A stretch of 64,000 nt of DNA from Zeus faber. Taxonomy: Eukaryota; Chordata; Actinopteri; Zeiformes; Zeidae. Both the position numbers and the translations under genes were made by a program. Each line of letters starts with the position of its first letter. The stretch's first letter is position 1. Below the pieces are notes generated by a model, which saw only the letters and a list, made by a program, of their open reading frames with translations, ran no database searches and was not told the DNA's origin. Positions 22,301 to 36,294 of the stretch are shown here, piece by piece. The stretch spans positions 11,514,329 to 11,578,328 of the forward strand of contig OY482851.1 in the NCBI GenBank assembly GCA_960531495.1. Reading direction: 5' to 3'.

Positions 22301-23107
22301 GCTAATTTAATTTTAAAAGACGTTTTGTGATATAGTTAAATATTGTCTTTTAGGCTGCATTACAATAAAGTAATGCACCTTTCTGAACTTCATAGACTGT
22401 TCAAGCTGATCTTATCAATGCAATGCCTCTACCTAATTGGTTACTTATTTACTAATGATTGTTTCAAATATTTGTTGTGTGTAAATATAATAAGTGTACA
22501 TAGCCATCCCCACAACATTGTTAAATGATCTCTATCAAGGTATTTATGCAACAAAATATTTGATTTTGTCAAATTTTCATCTGCCTTTTTGCATGTATTG
22601 CATGCAAAAATAGAAGTTAAAATGGGATTTGAATAGAAGTAAAATACGCTTTTTGCTTTGCTTTGCAAAAAGAAAATAGCACACGAATGGAAAATGAATA
22701 AACCAATAACAACAACAAGATTTGATTGGAATGAAAGTTGCACCAGGTACAATGTCGTTCAAGATCTATTAAAAAATATTACATCCGACTCAAACCCCCA
22801 AGAAAGCCGTATTGTCGAGTCTATACCTGGAGCAGAAACACTACCGTTCAGTTTAAAGCTTCAGAGCGTCCTCCATGAGTTATAACGGTAGCCTCACGCA
22901 GGAGCTAAATTAAGCTCTTCGCAAGTTGGGCGAAGTTCGGTCGGTTGTTAAGAGGTTTAGTGTGTACAAAGATTGTTTGTCTTCAAGTTATTGGTGGACG
23001 GCGCTCATAGTGGCTGCCAGAGGACCTTGTTAGTGTAATTATCTCATTCATAAACCGTCCTGGACAACAACCTACGACGATGACAACATGTATTCCCTAC
23101 AGGGAAG
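22301..23107. other. Unique sequence, no gene seen
   Basis: AT-rich at first. No supported gene or repeat ends. Confidence 0.5.
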
Positions 23108-23114
23108 GGTGTGT

Positions 23115-24886
<1,772 letters not shown>

Positions 24887-24941
<55 letters not shown>
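24887..24941 (+). repeat. (CA)n microsatellite
   Basis: About 27 CA units. Confidence 0.95.
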
Positions 24942-24944
<3 letters not shown>

Positions 24945-25084
24945 TGCATGTACCTGCGCGAACACACACAAACATACACACGGACCACTTGACCTTGGTT
25001 GCTATGACAACAGCAGGCTGCACTGAGGTGTCAATGTGTGCCTCTTTGACAAGTCCCAACGGCTTACCAGCTTAAACCCACCCG

Positions 25085-25087
<3 letters not shown>

Positions 25088-25122
<35 letters not shown>
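25088..25122 (+). repeat. (TG)n microsatellite
   Basis: Seventeen TG units; a second imperfect TG tract follows at 25179-25238. Confidence 0.95.
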
Positions 25123-25125
<3 letters not shown>

Positions 25126-25434
25126 GCATGTGTGTAATGATGATTAATGCTTCTGTTTTGAAAGCAGATTGGGAGTTGCTGTGTGTGTGTGTGTCTGTGC
25201 GTGTGTGTGTGTGCGTGTGTGTGTGTGTCTGTGTGTCTTCCCTGTCTCTGTACCGTTGAGCATGTGTTTGCTTCTGCGTGTCTGGTTGCGGGAGTTTGTT
25301 TTGGCCTGATTGTGTGCATCAGTAGTTTTCATGCCTCGCACCCTCCTAGCTGTCACCGGCTTGATTGCTGTTTATAGTTTCGACAGCTAAAACCTTGTCC
25401 CTGTTGATTATCTGCCCCTTTCTGTGCGTGTGCG

Positions 25435-25435
<1 letters not shown>

Positions 25436-25500
<65 letters not shown>

Positions 25501-25531
25501 GCGCGCGTGTGTGTGTGTGTGTGTGTGTGTG
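25436..25531 (+). repeat. (TG)n microsatellite with GCGC interruption
   Basis: Two TG blocks separated by a GCGTGTGCGCGCG stretch, a favourable Z-DNA sequence. Confidence 0.95.
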
Positions 25532-25858
25532 AGAGACATTGTATTTGTTTGACAGTGTGTGAGGCTTTACTTGTGTCTGAAGTATTTGCAGCAGTCTACC
25601 AGGGTTCAACTTTTCCCCTTCTCGTTGACTGGGAGGACCGACGCAACAATCGGCTTTAAAGTTTGAAAATGTTTTTAGTCACAGTGTGATGGCTGTGTTG
25701 TCCGAGCCAAACAGCAATTAGGGCGGCACTCAGAGCCTCCTTTAATTGGCTGTTTAGAATTCAGCCTCGCAGTTAAATGCACAACTGCATCTGAGGGATA
25801 CTCTCATTATAACACAGGAAAATGCATCACAACACAGGTGCATCCGCTTACGCATGCT

Positions 25859-25860
<2 letters not shown>

Positions 25861-25954
<94 letters not shown>
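25861..25954 (+). repeat. (TG)47 microsatellite
   Basis: 94 bases of perfect TG repeat. Confidence 0.97.
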
Positions 25955-25955
<1 letters not shown>

Positions 25956-26187
25956 TTCAAAAGTAAAAGAAGCACTCTTCCCTTAACATAAAGTATATCC
26001 GCCCCAATTAACAGCTTCACGTACAGGTCAGGTGATGATTTCATATGATGTAATAATTGATGTCCTTGGATTGTTATTGACAATCTAGATACTGACATGT
26101 TGGGATGCAAAATTGTGTGATTAAAAAAATGCCGACCACGCTGGGCTCCATATCGTTCAGAGTGAACCATACTTCAACTAATTCAAC

Positions 26188-26282
26188 TAATATATCCCAG
26201 CCCTTGGCAGGTGCCATTGGAACGAGATGGTCAATGTTATTCACTTCACCTGTCAGTGGTTTTAATGTTGTGGCTGACCGGC
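26188..26282 (-). mobile_element. DD36E Tc1/mariner terminal fragment
   Basis: Reverse complement of the first 95 bases of the DD36E family (GTCAGCCACAACATTAAAAC ... CAATGGCACCTGCCAAGG). Only the 5' end is present. No second terminus is found nearby, so this is a solo end. Confidence 0.75.
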
Positions 26283-26984
26283 TATTTTCTCCATTTTGAG
26301 ACACCTCTGATTACACTTGTTACGAAAGTTGGGGGCCAGCTATCTGTGAATAACATCTTTTAATTTCCATTGATCTGTATTTTATTTTGCCAATATACCC
26401 TACTTCTCCATGCTCCTCAGCCGACACTCTGTTCTTTGCTTAAGTGTTCACCGCTCGGTCGATGTGTAGACCTAGAGACCTAGCTCTGCTTCCAGCGAGC
26501 TGTGAGACAGGAGCTGTGAGTTGCGATGGGGATGTCGTTATAATGCTGCATTTGACAGCGACCGCTCGTTTCACGACGATGTTGACCTTAGATTTGTGCT
26601 GGGCCAGAAAGATGGCTTTCTTTCATTTTGCATAAAGGCCACGAAAGAAACATTTCCCTCACGCAAACATCAGAATTTATTTTTCTTTTTTATCTTGTAT
26701 GTTTTTAGAATTGAAGGTTTTTCTCCCGCTCACACTCACACAGCTTTCTGATAACATGTGCTGCCGCACGGCAAAATGCACAATGTAATTGATGTTCTCG
26801 ATACATTGCTCTGTAGAGCCAGCAGATAAAACGGCTTCTTTGATGCTTTTAGGGAAGGCAGGCTTCCATAATCATGTTTACAATCTACAGTACATAACAA
26901 CACGGAACAAACAGACGAGGGGAACAAAACAAGCTGAAGGCCATTCAAAGGTGGCCTAACATGCACTTATTCACATTTATAAAT
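26283..26984. other. Unique sequence, no gene seen
   Basis: Nothing recognisable. Confidence 0.5.
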
Positions 26985-26992
26985 GTACATAC

Positions 26993-27541
26993 TAGGGATG
27001 CTAATGAATGTTGAGTTTTGAGTTTTTTCTATAGCTGACCGTCGTTAACTGATCATTAACTGTTACCCGACGATATTAAAATATTAGGGCAGTCCCCCGA
27101 AGGAAAACACAAAACAAAATAATTACTGTCTTTTTTTTATTATTTTTATTGGACTTTACAAATTATAATAAAAAATAAGGGGAATCATAAATATGTCTTT
27201 ATAACCGAACACAGCTCTCTGTGCGCCCCCGATCCAATATCAACCAATTACACAGCCGAAGAGCCGTGGAGCTGTTGTAGCTGTTCCGTATTTGGAGCGG
27301 TTCCTCCAAATAAAACAACTGAAAACAGTGTGTCTTTAATTGTTTTACTTGGAGGAACGGGGACGGGGCATGGAGTTCCTTCGTGAGTGAGTTTTTGTTT
27401 TATTTATGAAATATATTGAATAACCTATTTTTCTTAAACCATGCAACCTTTTTTTTGTTTTAATGACTTTTTTATTTCTAATAATATCTTTTTATGTCCA
27501 AATTCTTATTGACGGTTAACAGTTGATTATTATCATCCCTA
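26993..27541. mobile_element. hAT-type miniature element with exact target duplication
   Basis: Starts TAGGGATGCTAAT and ends ATTATCATCCCTA. It is flanked on both sides by the identical octamer GTACATAC (26985-26992 and 27542-27549), the 8-bp duplication that hAT transposases make. The 549-base inside is AT-rich, contains GTTAACTGATCATTAACTG-like repeats of short inverted motifs, and has no transposase frame. The exact duplication suggests a fairly young insertion. Confidence 0.85.
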
Positions 27542-27549
27542 GTACATAC

Positions 27550-27972
27550 ATACATGAATAGAAACATGTGAAAGAACCACATATAACATAACATATAATA
27601 AACACACACAATGGCGGAACAGTACTCCTACTCCGACACACACTACTTGAATCTCTGCATGTGTCCCTAATCCTGTGTTTCATTATATTTCTCAAATCCA
27701 CTTCTTTGTGTCTCGTCTCTCTTGCATGCTGCTGCTGATGTCGCTGTGTTCTGCATCTCAAAGGTAAGAACAAGTTGTTTCAGTGACACACCTTATTATC
27801 TCTGTATCTCGGTTTTCTCCATCACCGCACGGCAGCATTTTCAGCTGTATTTATTCAGACTGTAATCACTCAGGTAGTTCTCTGCATCAAGCTGTTTTTA
27901 GTTGGGGAGCGAGCACTCCACAGATTTTGTATTTGCCTTTATTTGTTGTTGCTATAGGAAGAGCCCCCCCCC

Positions 27973-27974
<2 letters not shown>
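27550..27974. other. Unique sequence, no gene seen
   Basis: Nothing recognisable apart from a short C run at 27964-27975. Confidence 0.5.

Positions 27975-28026
<52 letters not shown>
27975..28026 (+). repeat. C-run plus (CA)26 microsatellite
   Basis: A C tract of about 12 leads directly into CA repeats. Confidence 0.95.
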
Positions 28027-28027
<1 letters not shown>

Positions 28028-28242
28028 TCTGTTTCTGCACCAGTTCCTTTATTCCTGGAGCTAGACTGTATTGGTTCACGTTTAATTCCTCAATTGTATT
28101 TATGGGCCTTACACACAAGTTTCACAGTGTTTGGAGGCCATTTTCTCTTCTCTGCCAACTGTGGCTCTCTCCCCTTCTTTTCCAATGATGGCTGCTTGGC
28201 TGTGCCATTAGCGGCATACGGACGATCGTGCACACAGGTGTA

Positions 28243-29219
<977 letters not shown>

Positions 29220-29221
29220 AG

Positions 29222-29490
29222 TACTCACCAAGAAGTTGTTGAACGAACGATGATCTTACGATTTCCTTTGGTGCAAACACGCAGATCAAGATCATCCTTC
29301 AGCTGACGTCACTTCAGTAAACAACGTTTTAAAGAAACAACAACAAAGGAACACCAGAAGAAAGAAATTTCACTTCTCTGTTGAAACATCATCTCAGTGT
29401 TGTTATGGATTACGAGGAGAGGGAGGCAGATGCTCTCAATCATATTGCGAAACTGGCAGCAGGAGGCGGCGGAGCGGGGTGCTCCCAAAA
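29222..29490 (-). repeat. Unclassified repeat, copy 1
   Basis: Its reverse complement aligns with 32875-33250 over most of its length: shared blocks include CCATAACAACAC, AAAACGTTGTTT, GTGACGTCAGCT, GGATGATCTTGATCTGCGTG and GGTGAGTA at the end. It lacks about 125 bases present in copy 2. The plus strand contains a short frame starting MDYEEREADALNH that I do not recognise. Confidence 0.75.
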
Positions 29491-29499
29491 CACAAGAAT

Positions 29500-30219
29500 T
29501 CCCAGAATGCAAATGTCTGGGAGGACCTCGCCATTTGCATTCTGAGAATTGTTGTTTTCTGATTTTCATGTCGGCCTCTTCTTAAAAACTATCATTGTTA
29601 TAAATCAATAAAGGCAGGAAAGGGGACTGTTTAGAAGTTACACAATAAAAGGGGGCTCATTCTAGTCTCGTGAGCATGACTTTCAAATGAAAACAATTCA
29701 CCTAGAATGATTCATTTGAATTTGCATTTTTTTTAATAAATGAATGATTCAAATATTTCAGAAAAACACATTCAACATTATCTCATTGAAGGAGTACACT
29801 ACTATCCAGATGTTACCATTTAAATCACAAAAAAATGCTGAAAAAGTCATTGCTTCCAAAATATTTGTTTGATTTCCACAAGTGATTCTACACTTTCATA
29901 TTATGTAAAAAAATAAATAAAAATTCAAAATGTGACCCTAAACCCTCCGCCCCTTAAGGCTGTAGGCCTCAGTTCTGTGTGTGTCTATACTGATAGTACG
30001 GATATTAGGATCTTTGTGGGTTCATGACAAAACTGCATATAAACTTTTACTGGCATCTGGCCCTATTAACGCATCGTAGGATAGGCTTGCCAGTGTAGTT
30101 TGCTTGCTACAATATTTCAACAGCTGTTCCTGGGGGCTGGTTGGTTTTGGACAAACTAAAAATGCTCACGTACTCACTTTGCGTACTAAATTGTAGTATG
30201 CCATTTTGGATTTCGGGAC
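29500..30219. other. Unique sequence, no gene seen
   Basis: AT-rich; nothing recognisable. Confidence 0.5.
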
Positions 30220-30221
30220 TG

Positions 30222-30418
30222 AAGCCTATCCAAGGTGATTAAGGTGGAGTGCAGCAAGATTCCCTGAATACCACGTTAGTTCCATTCAATGGACAATTAG
30301 CCTCCAATTAGCCTCCAATTAGCCAAACCAGCGTGTCTTTGCAGTTGTGAGGAGAGATGATAGATTAAAACCCAGGTCTCTAAGGCAGCAGCGCTACCCA
30401 CTGCGCCACAACGCCTTC
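30222..30418 (-). mobile_element. tRNA-derived SINE, decayed
   Basis: On the minus strand the head reads GTGGCGCAGTGGGTAGCGCT (30390-30409), a tRNA-like A-box region, followed at tRNA-like spacing by a damaged B box (GGGTTTTAATC, 30363-30373). The body has the GCTAATTGG ... AATTGTCC and GATAGGCTTCAGTCCC blocks seen in fish SINE/LINE tails. GCTAATTGGAG is locally duplicated. It would be transcribed by RNA polymerase III if intact. Confidence 0.6.
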
Positions 30419-30882
30419 ATAAAAGTTATTGAAATTTTAAATCCTCACTTAAAACTCTAAACAGGGGCATTTGGCATATTTGTCTTCATAATGCTGTTTT
30501 GAAATGCATATTTTCTTTATTTATCCCCTAGATCAGCTCTTTTCTCTGAAAACTAAAAATATTTTATTGTTGTTTCCAATAAAAAAAATAAAAGGAGACA
30601 CTGGGCTAAAGCTAATATTCCTTGTGATGTGTGGTGGCTCTGTGTTCACATTCCAACCATAATACTGATTCATCACTTAAAAGCCGCTTTGGTGTGGATT
30701 TCCAAAAAAAAAAACAAAAAAAAAAACAAAAAGAAAGCCATCATGCTCATACCAAAAAAATGTGGTGAGAGCAGAAGTTCAGCTTGTAAAAACTCTAGAA
30801 CCCTTACGCCCTTACAGGGGGAACTTTGTGTGGTCTGGTGTGGGCCAGCATTGTGCGTGTGTGTTTGTGCGTGTTTAGCAAA

Positions 30883-30883
<1 letters not shown>

Positions 30884-30953
<70 letters not shown>
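30884..30953 (+). repeat. (CA)35 microsatellite
   Basis: 70 bases of CA repeat. Confidence 0.97.
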
Positions 30954-30955
<2 letters not shown>

Positions 30956-32745
30956 GGCCAGCATGGCCCCGGCCTGGAGTGACATGGTTTCTCACTCTGG
31001 TTCGTTGAGGCTCGTTAAAACGGCCAATGATAGGTTGATGTCATTCTCGTCGACCACATCTAGGCTATTTCTGACAAAAGCAAAAGCTGCTCTAACGGAA
31101 AGACCAGCAGAAGGGTTGCTGGAGCCCTGTGTCAGCTTCGCAGAAAAGTCCTACGGATCATCGAGCTGAGGACGTCTCCGCTGACCTGTATGACGCATGT
31201 GCGCGCGCGCACACACACACACACACACTCACGAGCAACCTCTTCCTGCTGTTTCAGATGTGTCCTCGTTCTCCTGACGGGGGCCAAAGGAAACACATCG
31301 GCAGCCATTAAAGTGGGGTTGGGATCTTTATGAGGGGCTGTAATGTTTTTAGTGAGCTGTTATTACACAGTGTCCGGTTTCAATCGCTCCGCTGATGTCT
31401 CCTCTAAAACCTGCACCGCGAAAGCTCCACTGATGTGGCCTCGCTAATGGCGGCGCAGGACAACCAGTCGAGCACAATCTGTCTTGTGCCCTTCATCTCT
31501 CCTCTCCCGCTTTGACTCCCTCCCCTTGGTTTTACCTCTGCCAATCCCTCCACCTCTTCCTGATTCCGGATTTCGTGGCGATTCCCTCTGTGCTTTGATA
31601 TATTTTTGTTCCGTCAGCCCCTTACTGTACTGCTCAGAGGGTTCATGATTCTGTTTGATTGTACGGCAAGGAAACACACTTGTTGTCTCTCTCCTGTGTG
31701 TTTGTGTTTATTTGTGTCTGCTTGCATTTGGGTGCACGTAAGTACTTGCGTGCAAAATCAGCAGGTTCTTCACTATCAGCCTCTCAAGGGGCATATGATG
31801 GTATGGAAATGTGTTCAGCGCAGCACTCCTAATAGTTCTCGCAAAGATCATATGCTCTGGCGAGCCATGGAAAAGAGCCAGAGTGAGAGCGGTGAGGAGA
31901 AGACAGAACCGGAGAGAAGAAGAGAAAGAGCAGTGTGGAAAGGCGTATCACAAACAGCATAATGCTCACCATTTAGATGCAGGAGCAGATCCATAATTCA
32001 TGTTGCTAATGAAAACTAGGAGGTGAGTGTGGAGGGAGCATGCAGATCAGCTGGAAAGCAACAGCATTACCATACAGATATAGGGTTAATGCACCTCCTC
32101 TCTTTCCCCTCTCCTCTCGCCTCCCCTGCCTCTCCCGTCCTCTGCTTCGATCCCCTAGCCTGGTCCTCGCCACAGGATCCAGCTCGCTTTGGACCTGCGC
32201 GGCAGAATATATCGACCGATTTGCGCCTACTCGGTTAAAAAGAGCTGATATTGGCAGGCGGGGGGTGGAAAGTGCCGGGCTGAAAAAGCAGCGTACGTGT
32301 GCCGGCGGCCAGTTTCTGGGAAGGAACTACTGTAGGTTTCCACCGGGCCCGGTGTTTTGTACCGCAAGGTAGTTGGCCTTTGGAGCAGATGTGTGGCCGT
32401 GGAGGGCCTTCTCCAGAAGTTGGGCAGATTATTGTGCTCACTGGAAGAAGAGGTTCCCGTACAAAGATTAATTTCTGATTTAGAGTTGGAGAGCGGAAGG
32501 ACGACGGACGAAGTTTTAGGGGCTCGTCTCTGACTCCGGAGGACACGACTAGAAAAGTCTGTTATCTTGATTTATCCGTCAACAGCAATGCAGAAAACAA
32601 CTGTGAACCCACACACATTTTGAAGCAAGGATTTGAATTCTGAATTGATTGCAGATTTTGGGACAGAATTTTTAATGAATTTTTCAGAATGATCATTCAA
32701 ACTGTATCGTAAGGGAAGCGTGTGAAATCGAATACCTCTCCTACT
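30954..32745. other. Unique sequence, no gene seen
   Basis: Contains a short GCGC/CA tract at 31199-31227 and a block at 31980-32100 that is non-repetitive and could be conserved. No gene supported. Confidence 0.5.
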
Positions 32746-32780
32746 AAATGTGACCCAACCTTTACTTCAGGGTCACATTT
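32746..32780. repeat. Perfect 11-bp inverted repeat
   Basis: AAATGTGACCC, 13-base loop, GGGTCACATTT. Second hairpin follows 25 bases downstream. Confidence 0.85.
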
Positions 32781-32805
32781 CGGAACATTTTGTTTTTTCC
32801 CATGT

Positions 32806-32840
32806 ACTATACTTTCATAATATTATTATGAAAGTATAGT
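32806..32840. repeat. Perfect 17-bp hairpin with 1-base loop
   Basis: ACTATACTTTCATAATA, one T, then the exact reverse complement. An almost perfect palindrome of 35 bases that can extrude as a cruciform. Confidence 0.95.
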
Positions 32841-32874
32841 ATCAGGGCTTCAAACAAGGTATCATTTGTGGGAG

Positions 32875-33250
32875 TCAAGCAAATCTCGTGCCCCGGCTGC
32901 CAGCTCGGCCCGATCGAGAGCTTCTGCCTCTTCTTTCCTCATCATCCATAACAACACGGAGACGATGTTTTCACAGAGAAGTGACATTTCCTGCTTCTGG
33001 TGTTTTATTTGTTGTTGATTCCTTAAAACGTTGTTTCGGAAGTGACGTCAGCTCTTCTCTTCGTGCAACAGTCTTTTATCACACGAAGAAGACCCAGGTG
33101 CTGTCAGGGTTCATTTATAACCTTATTTTATCCAAACGGTTTCACATTCTGACTTGACACACACGCTGGGAATATGGAAGGATGATCTTGATCTGCGTGT
33201 CTGCATTAGCGGGAGCCGTAAGATCGCCATTTTGCGCTGTTTTGCGAGTG
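32875..33250 (+). repeat. Unclassified repeat, copy 2
   Basis: Inverted partner of 29222-29490. It carries an extra segment at about 33052-33178 between GACGTCAGCT and GGATGATCTTGATC. Family unknown; a non-autonomous DNA element or an LTR-like remnant are both possible. Confidence 0.75.
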
Positions 33251-33274
33251 GGTGAGTAACTTCCCTGTGTAATG

Positions 33275-33500
33275 GGGGATGGTAGCTCAGGCGGTAGAGC
33301 TGGTGGTCTAGTGATCTAAAGCTTGCTGGTTCGATCCCAGGCTCCTCCTGCTAGCATGCTGTAGTGTCCTTGAGCAAGACACTTAACCCCTAATTGCTCC
33401 TGATGGCTGCGTCCGTCGGTGTTTGAATAATTGTAAGTCGCTTTGGATAAAAGCGTCTGCTAAATGACTAAATGTAAATGTAATGTAAATGTAAATGTAA
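33275..33500 (+). mobile_element. tRNA-derived SINE with L2-like tail
   Basis: Head contains an A box (TAGCTCAGGCGG, 33283-33294) and a perfect B box (GGTTCGATCCC, 33328-33338) at tRNA-like spacing. The body carries CCTTGAGCAAGACACTTAAC and AAGCGTCTGCTAAATGA, widespread in fish SINEs. The tail is degenerate TGTAA/ATGTAA repeats, like the 3' ends of L2 LINEs, which suggests that L2 machinery mobilises it. TGTAATG occurs at both ends but also in the tail, so the target duplication is ambiguous. Confidence 0.85.
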
Positions 33501-33501
33501 T

Positions 33502-34660
33502 GCTGGTGGATCACGTAGCCTCAATGTCTTAATATTAATCTAATATTATTGAACTCAATCTCAATAAGTTGAGCAATAGAAAACAACTCGAGGAACATAA
33601 ATCTGCTAAAATCTCATTTTTGACCAAATTTAGAATTGTTTGAATATAGATGTTTTTTCCGTTCAGCCAACAAGACAGCGCTGCGAAATGTGCCGGCTTA
33701 GTGTGCTGTACACAAATGTACATTTCTTGAATGTTAAGAGTCTAAGAATTATTTTCTTCCTCCATATTTACTATTTAAAAACTCAACTTGTTATAAAGCA
33801 CACACTCCACAACTCTGTGTGACCTGCAGTGAGTGCTATCTCAAAGACCAGCTGGACAGTCCACCGACGGTGAAAAGCTGCACTCTGTTGCCGAGCACAT
33901 AAGGGTCAGCTTTTTTTTTTTTTTTTTTTCTCTCTCTGCTCATTGGCAACAGTAAAGGAAGAAAAAAGCAAAAGTTATTTCAGTGAAGGCATATTGTAGG
34001 TGTTTTGTGTCCTGAACTGAGTGTGAAGTAGAAATTTCTGGCTGGCTCTGAGGCGCTTGGACTTTGTTTTTTTAATGCCTTTTGAAAAACGAAGGCCAAG
34101 GCCTACACACAGAGAGGTTGATGTTGTGTGTCACTCAAGGGCACATGAGCCAAGGGAGGAAGGAGTCAAAGATGTGGTTATCATGTGTTTTGATGGAGCC
34201 ACAGAAGGCTAAAGGGCCGGTGGTAGGATGCGATGCCCTCTGCCTCCTTTTGTCTGGTCAAATATTCTGACACTCAAAGACCCTGAGACTTCTAACTTCA
34301 AACCGCCTGCATTTCAAAAGAACCATTCCGACAGTCACTCAGTCTGTCAGTCAGTGCCTGTCAGTCAGTCACTTAGTCAATATAATGATTCTCTCTCCCT
34401 CTGCCTGACTCTCTTAACTCCACTGGCTTTTTCCTCAGTGCTTCTCATAAATGAATGACTGCATCTCTGTCTTTTCCAGGGGATATGATTGGATCGTAAG
34501 ATCTCACATTCTACCTACACACCTCATGTCTGCATCTCAAATGGTACACCCCAAAAGCAGTAGTGAGGCAGTTCCTGAGGTCAAATTATATTAGAACTAG
34601 TGACCTTCTGTCACCTTTGGAATGCAGGGTGTTTGTAGTGTTTGTTGTTTGGCAATTTGT
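33502..34660. other. Unique sequence, no gene seen
   Basis: Contains a T run at 33911-33930 and a CAGT-rich stretch at 34330-34375. No gene supported. Confidence 0.5.
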
Positions 34661-34737
34661 TTGTGTGTGTGCACATGCATGTACAGGTTCAGAATTCCCC
34701 TATTGTGTTTGCTATTTGTTTGTGTGTGTGAGTGCCT

Positions 34738-35688
34738 TGGGGCTGAACGATTAATCAAATTCATACTAACATCGCAGTTTATAGAACGCAATTTTCAAAT
34801 CGCAAAGGTTGCGATTTTTTATGTTACACAATCCAACCAATAGCGCCGTCCAGGGCCGGCTCTTCCTAAAGGCCAGATAGGTGGCTGCCTAGCGCGCCAT
34901 CCCGAGGGGGGCGATCTGTGTCACTCTCTGACGGTTGCGAAGATGCCTGTGGAATGCAACAAGTGTGTATAGAAAGATCCCTGCTAATGGGGACACATCT
35001 CCGTGACTCTCTTATCATCCCCGCCTATAGCGATTGTTTCAATGGAACCTCTGTTGAGGCCCGGTGCCCTGGCCCGGGCCGCAGTGTGTTGTGCGGGGCG
35101 TGTGCTGCTGGCGTTGCCCGGCACACCTGTAGAGTCGGTACAGAGCCTCTTCCAGAACACTACGTTTTTTCGTATTTTTTACCTCTTTTTAAATTTAATG
35201 ATCACAAAGCTGTCCCTGAGCACATGGAGTGGCGCTCTGTGTATGGATGTATGCACGCAACATTTTGATAAAAAGAAAAAAATAATGTTTTGCTGAAACA
35301 CTGCATATTTTTTCAAAGTTAATTTTCAGGTTCTAACAAATAAAAGGCTTGAAGTTAAATCAATCCGTTAATATTCCACTGTGATTGAAGGTTTTTCTTT
35401 TTACAATTCAATAGTTAAATAAAGATGTGGCATTCATATAATTTTATGCATAATTTATCTCATCTCATAACACAGTGGCCTGGTCTTCAGGAAACAGCAG
35501 TTTATATGTTGACTATCCAATGTTGTGTTGGTAATACTATAATGATGCAATGATTTATTACTTGTATTTAGTGAATAATACAGAGAGGTAAGGTAAGGTA
35601 CTTAAAAAAAAATTGCATACTAAATCTCAATCGCAATATTGGTTTAAATAGATCGGAATTCGATTAGTTTCCCAAATTGTTCAGCCCA
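34738..35688. mobile_element. hAT-type element, 0.95 kb
   Basis: Left end TTGGGGCTGAACGATT and right end AATTGTTCAGCCCA are inverted to each other (GGGCTGAACGAT type). A flanking sequence of about 40 bases (GTTCAGAATTCCCCTATTG at 34688) recurs just outside the right end (35708), so the element sits between two copies of a local duplication. Inside, a segment starting CAGGGCCGGCTCTTCC at 34848 looks like the end of another DNA element. No transposase frame. Confidence 0.6.
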
Positions 35689-35731
35689 AGTGTGCATGGA
35701 TGTACTTGTTCAGAATGCCCCTATTGTGTTT

Positions 35732-36142
35732 TATTCACAAGAGCCAATCTAAGTAATGAATGCAGTGAGCAGGAGTATGAGGGAGTAAGTTAGAGACAGA
35801 GAGAGAAAGAGAGAGCATGGCACAGCGTTGGCTGAGAGAGAGAGCACAGCATCCAAATTATAATACAAATCATATCAAGTCAAATAAAAGAAGCTGAGAT
35901 TTACTAGTTTCATTTCACATCCACAGATTCTTCAGTTTAATAGGTCAGCTGGGAGAGAGAGCTAGGGAGGGGGGGGATTGTGTGGGTGAAATGGCAAGTG
36001 TGTCATCCCAGCCTCCTAGGCCTCAGCCCACTAGCTGGCAATAGAACAATGTTGTGCTGGAGGCGTCCTTTATTGGGAAAGTTGAGCCATTAACCATACC
36101 GTCAAACCCCCTCGCCATTGCACTGTACATCCTGAGAATATA
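35732..36142. other. Unique sequence, no gene seen
   Basis: GA-rich at 35800-35850 and a G run near 35970. No gene supported. Confidence 0.5.
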
Positions 36143-36294
36143 CATCATTCAGCCTCAACATTAAAACCACTTACAGGTGAAATGAATAACATTGCTCATC
36201 TCGTTCCAATGGCACCTGTCAAGGGATGGGATACAGTACATTAGACAGCAAGTGAACAGTCAGTTCTTGAAGTTGGTGTGTTGGAAGCAGGAAA

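Noticed and set aside
33275-33345. tRNA gene
   Set aside because: A and B boxes are present but the sequence does not fold as a full tRNA by eye and continues into a SINE body and tail.
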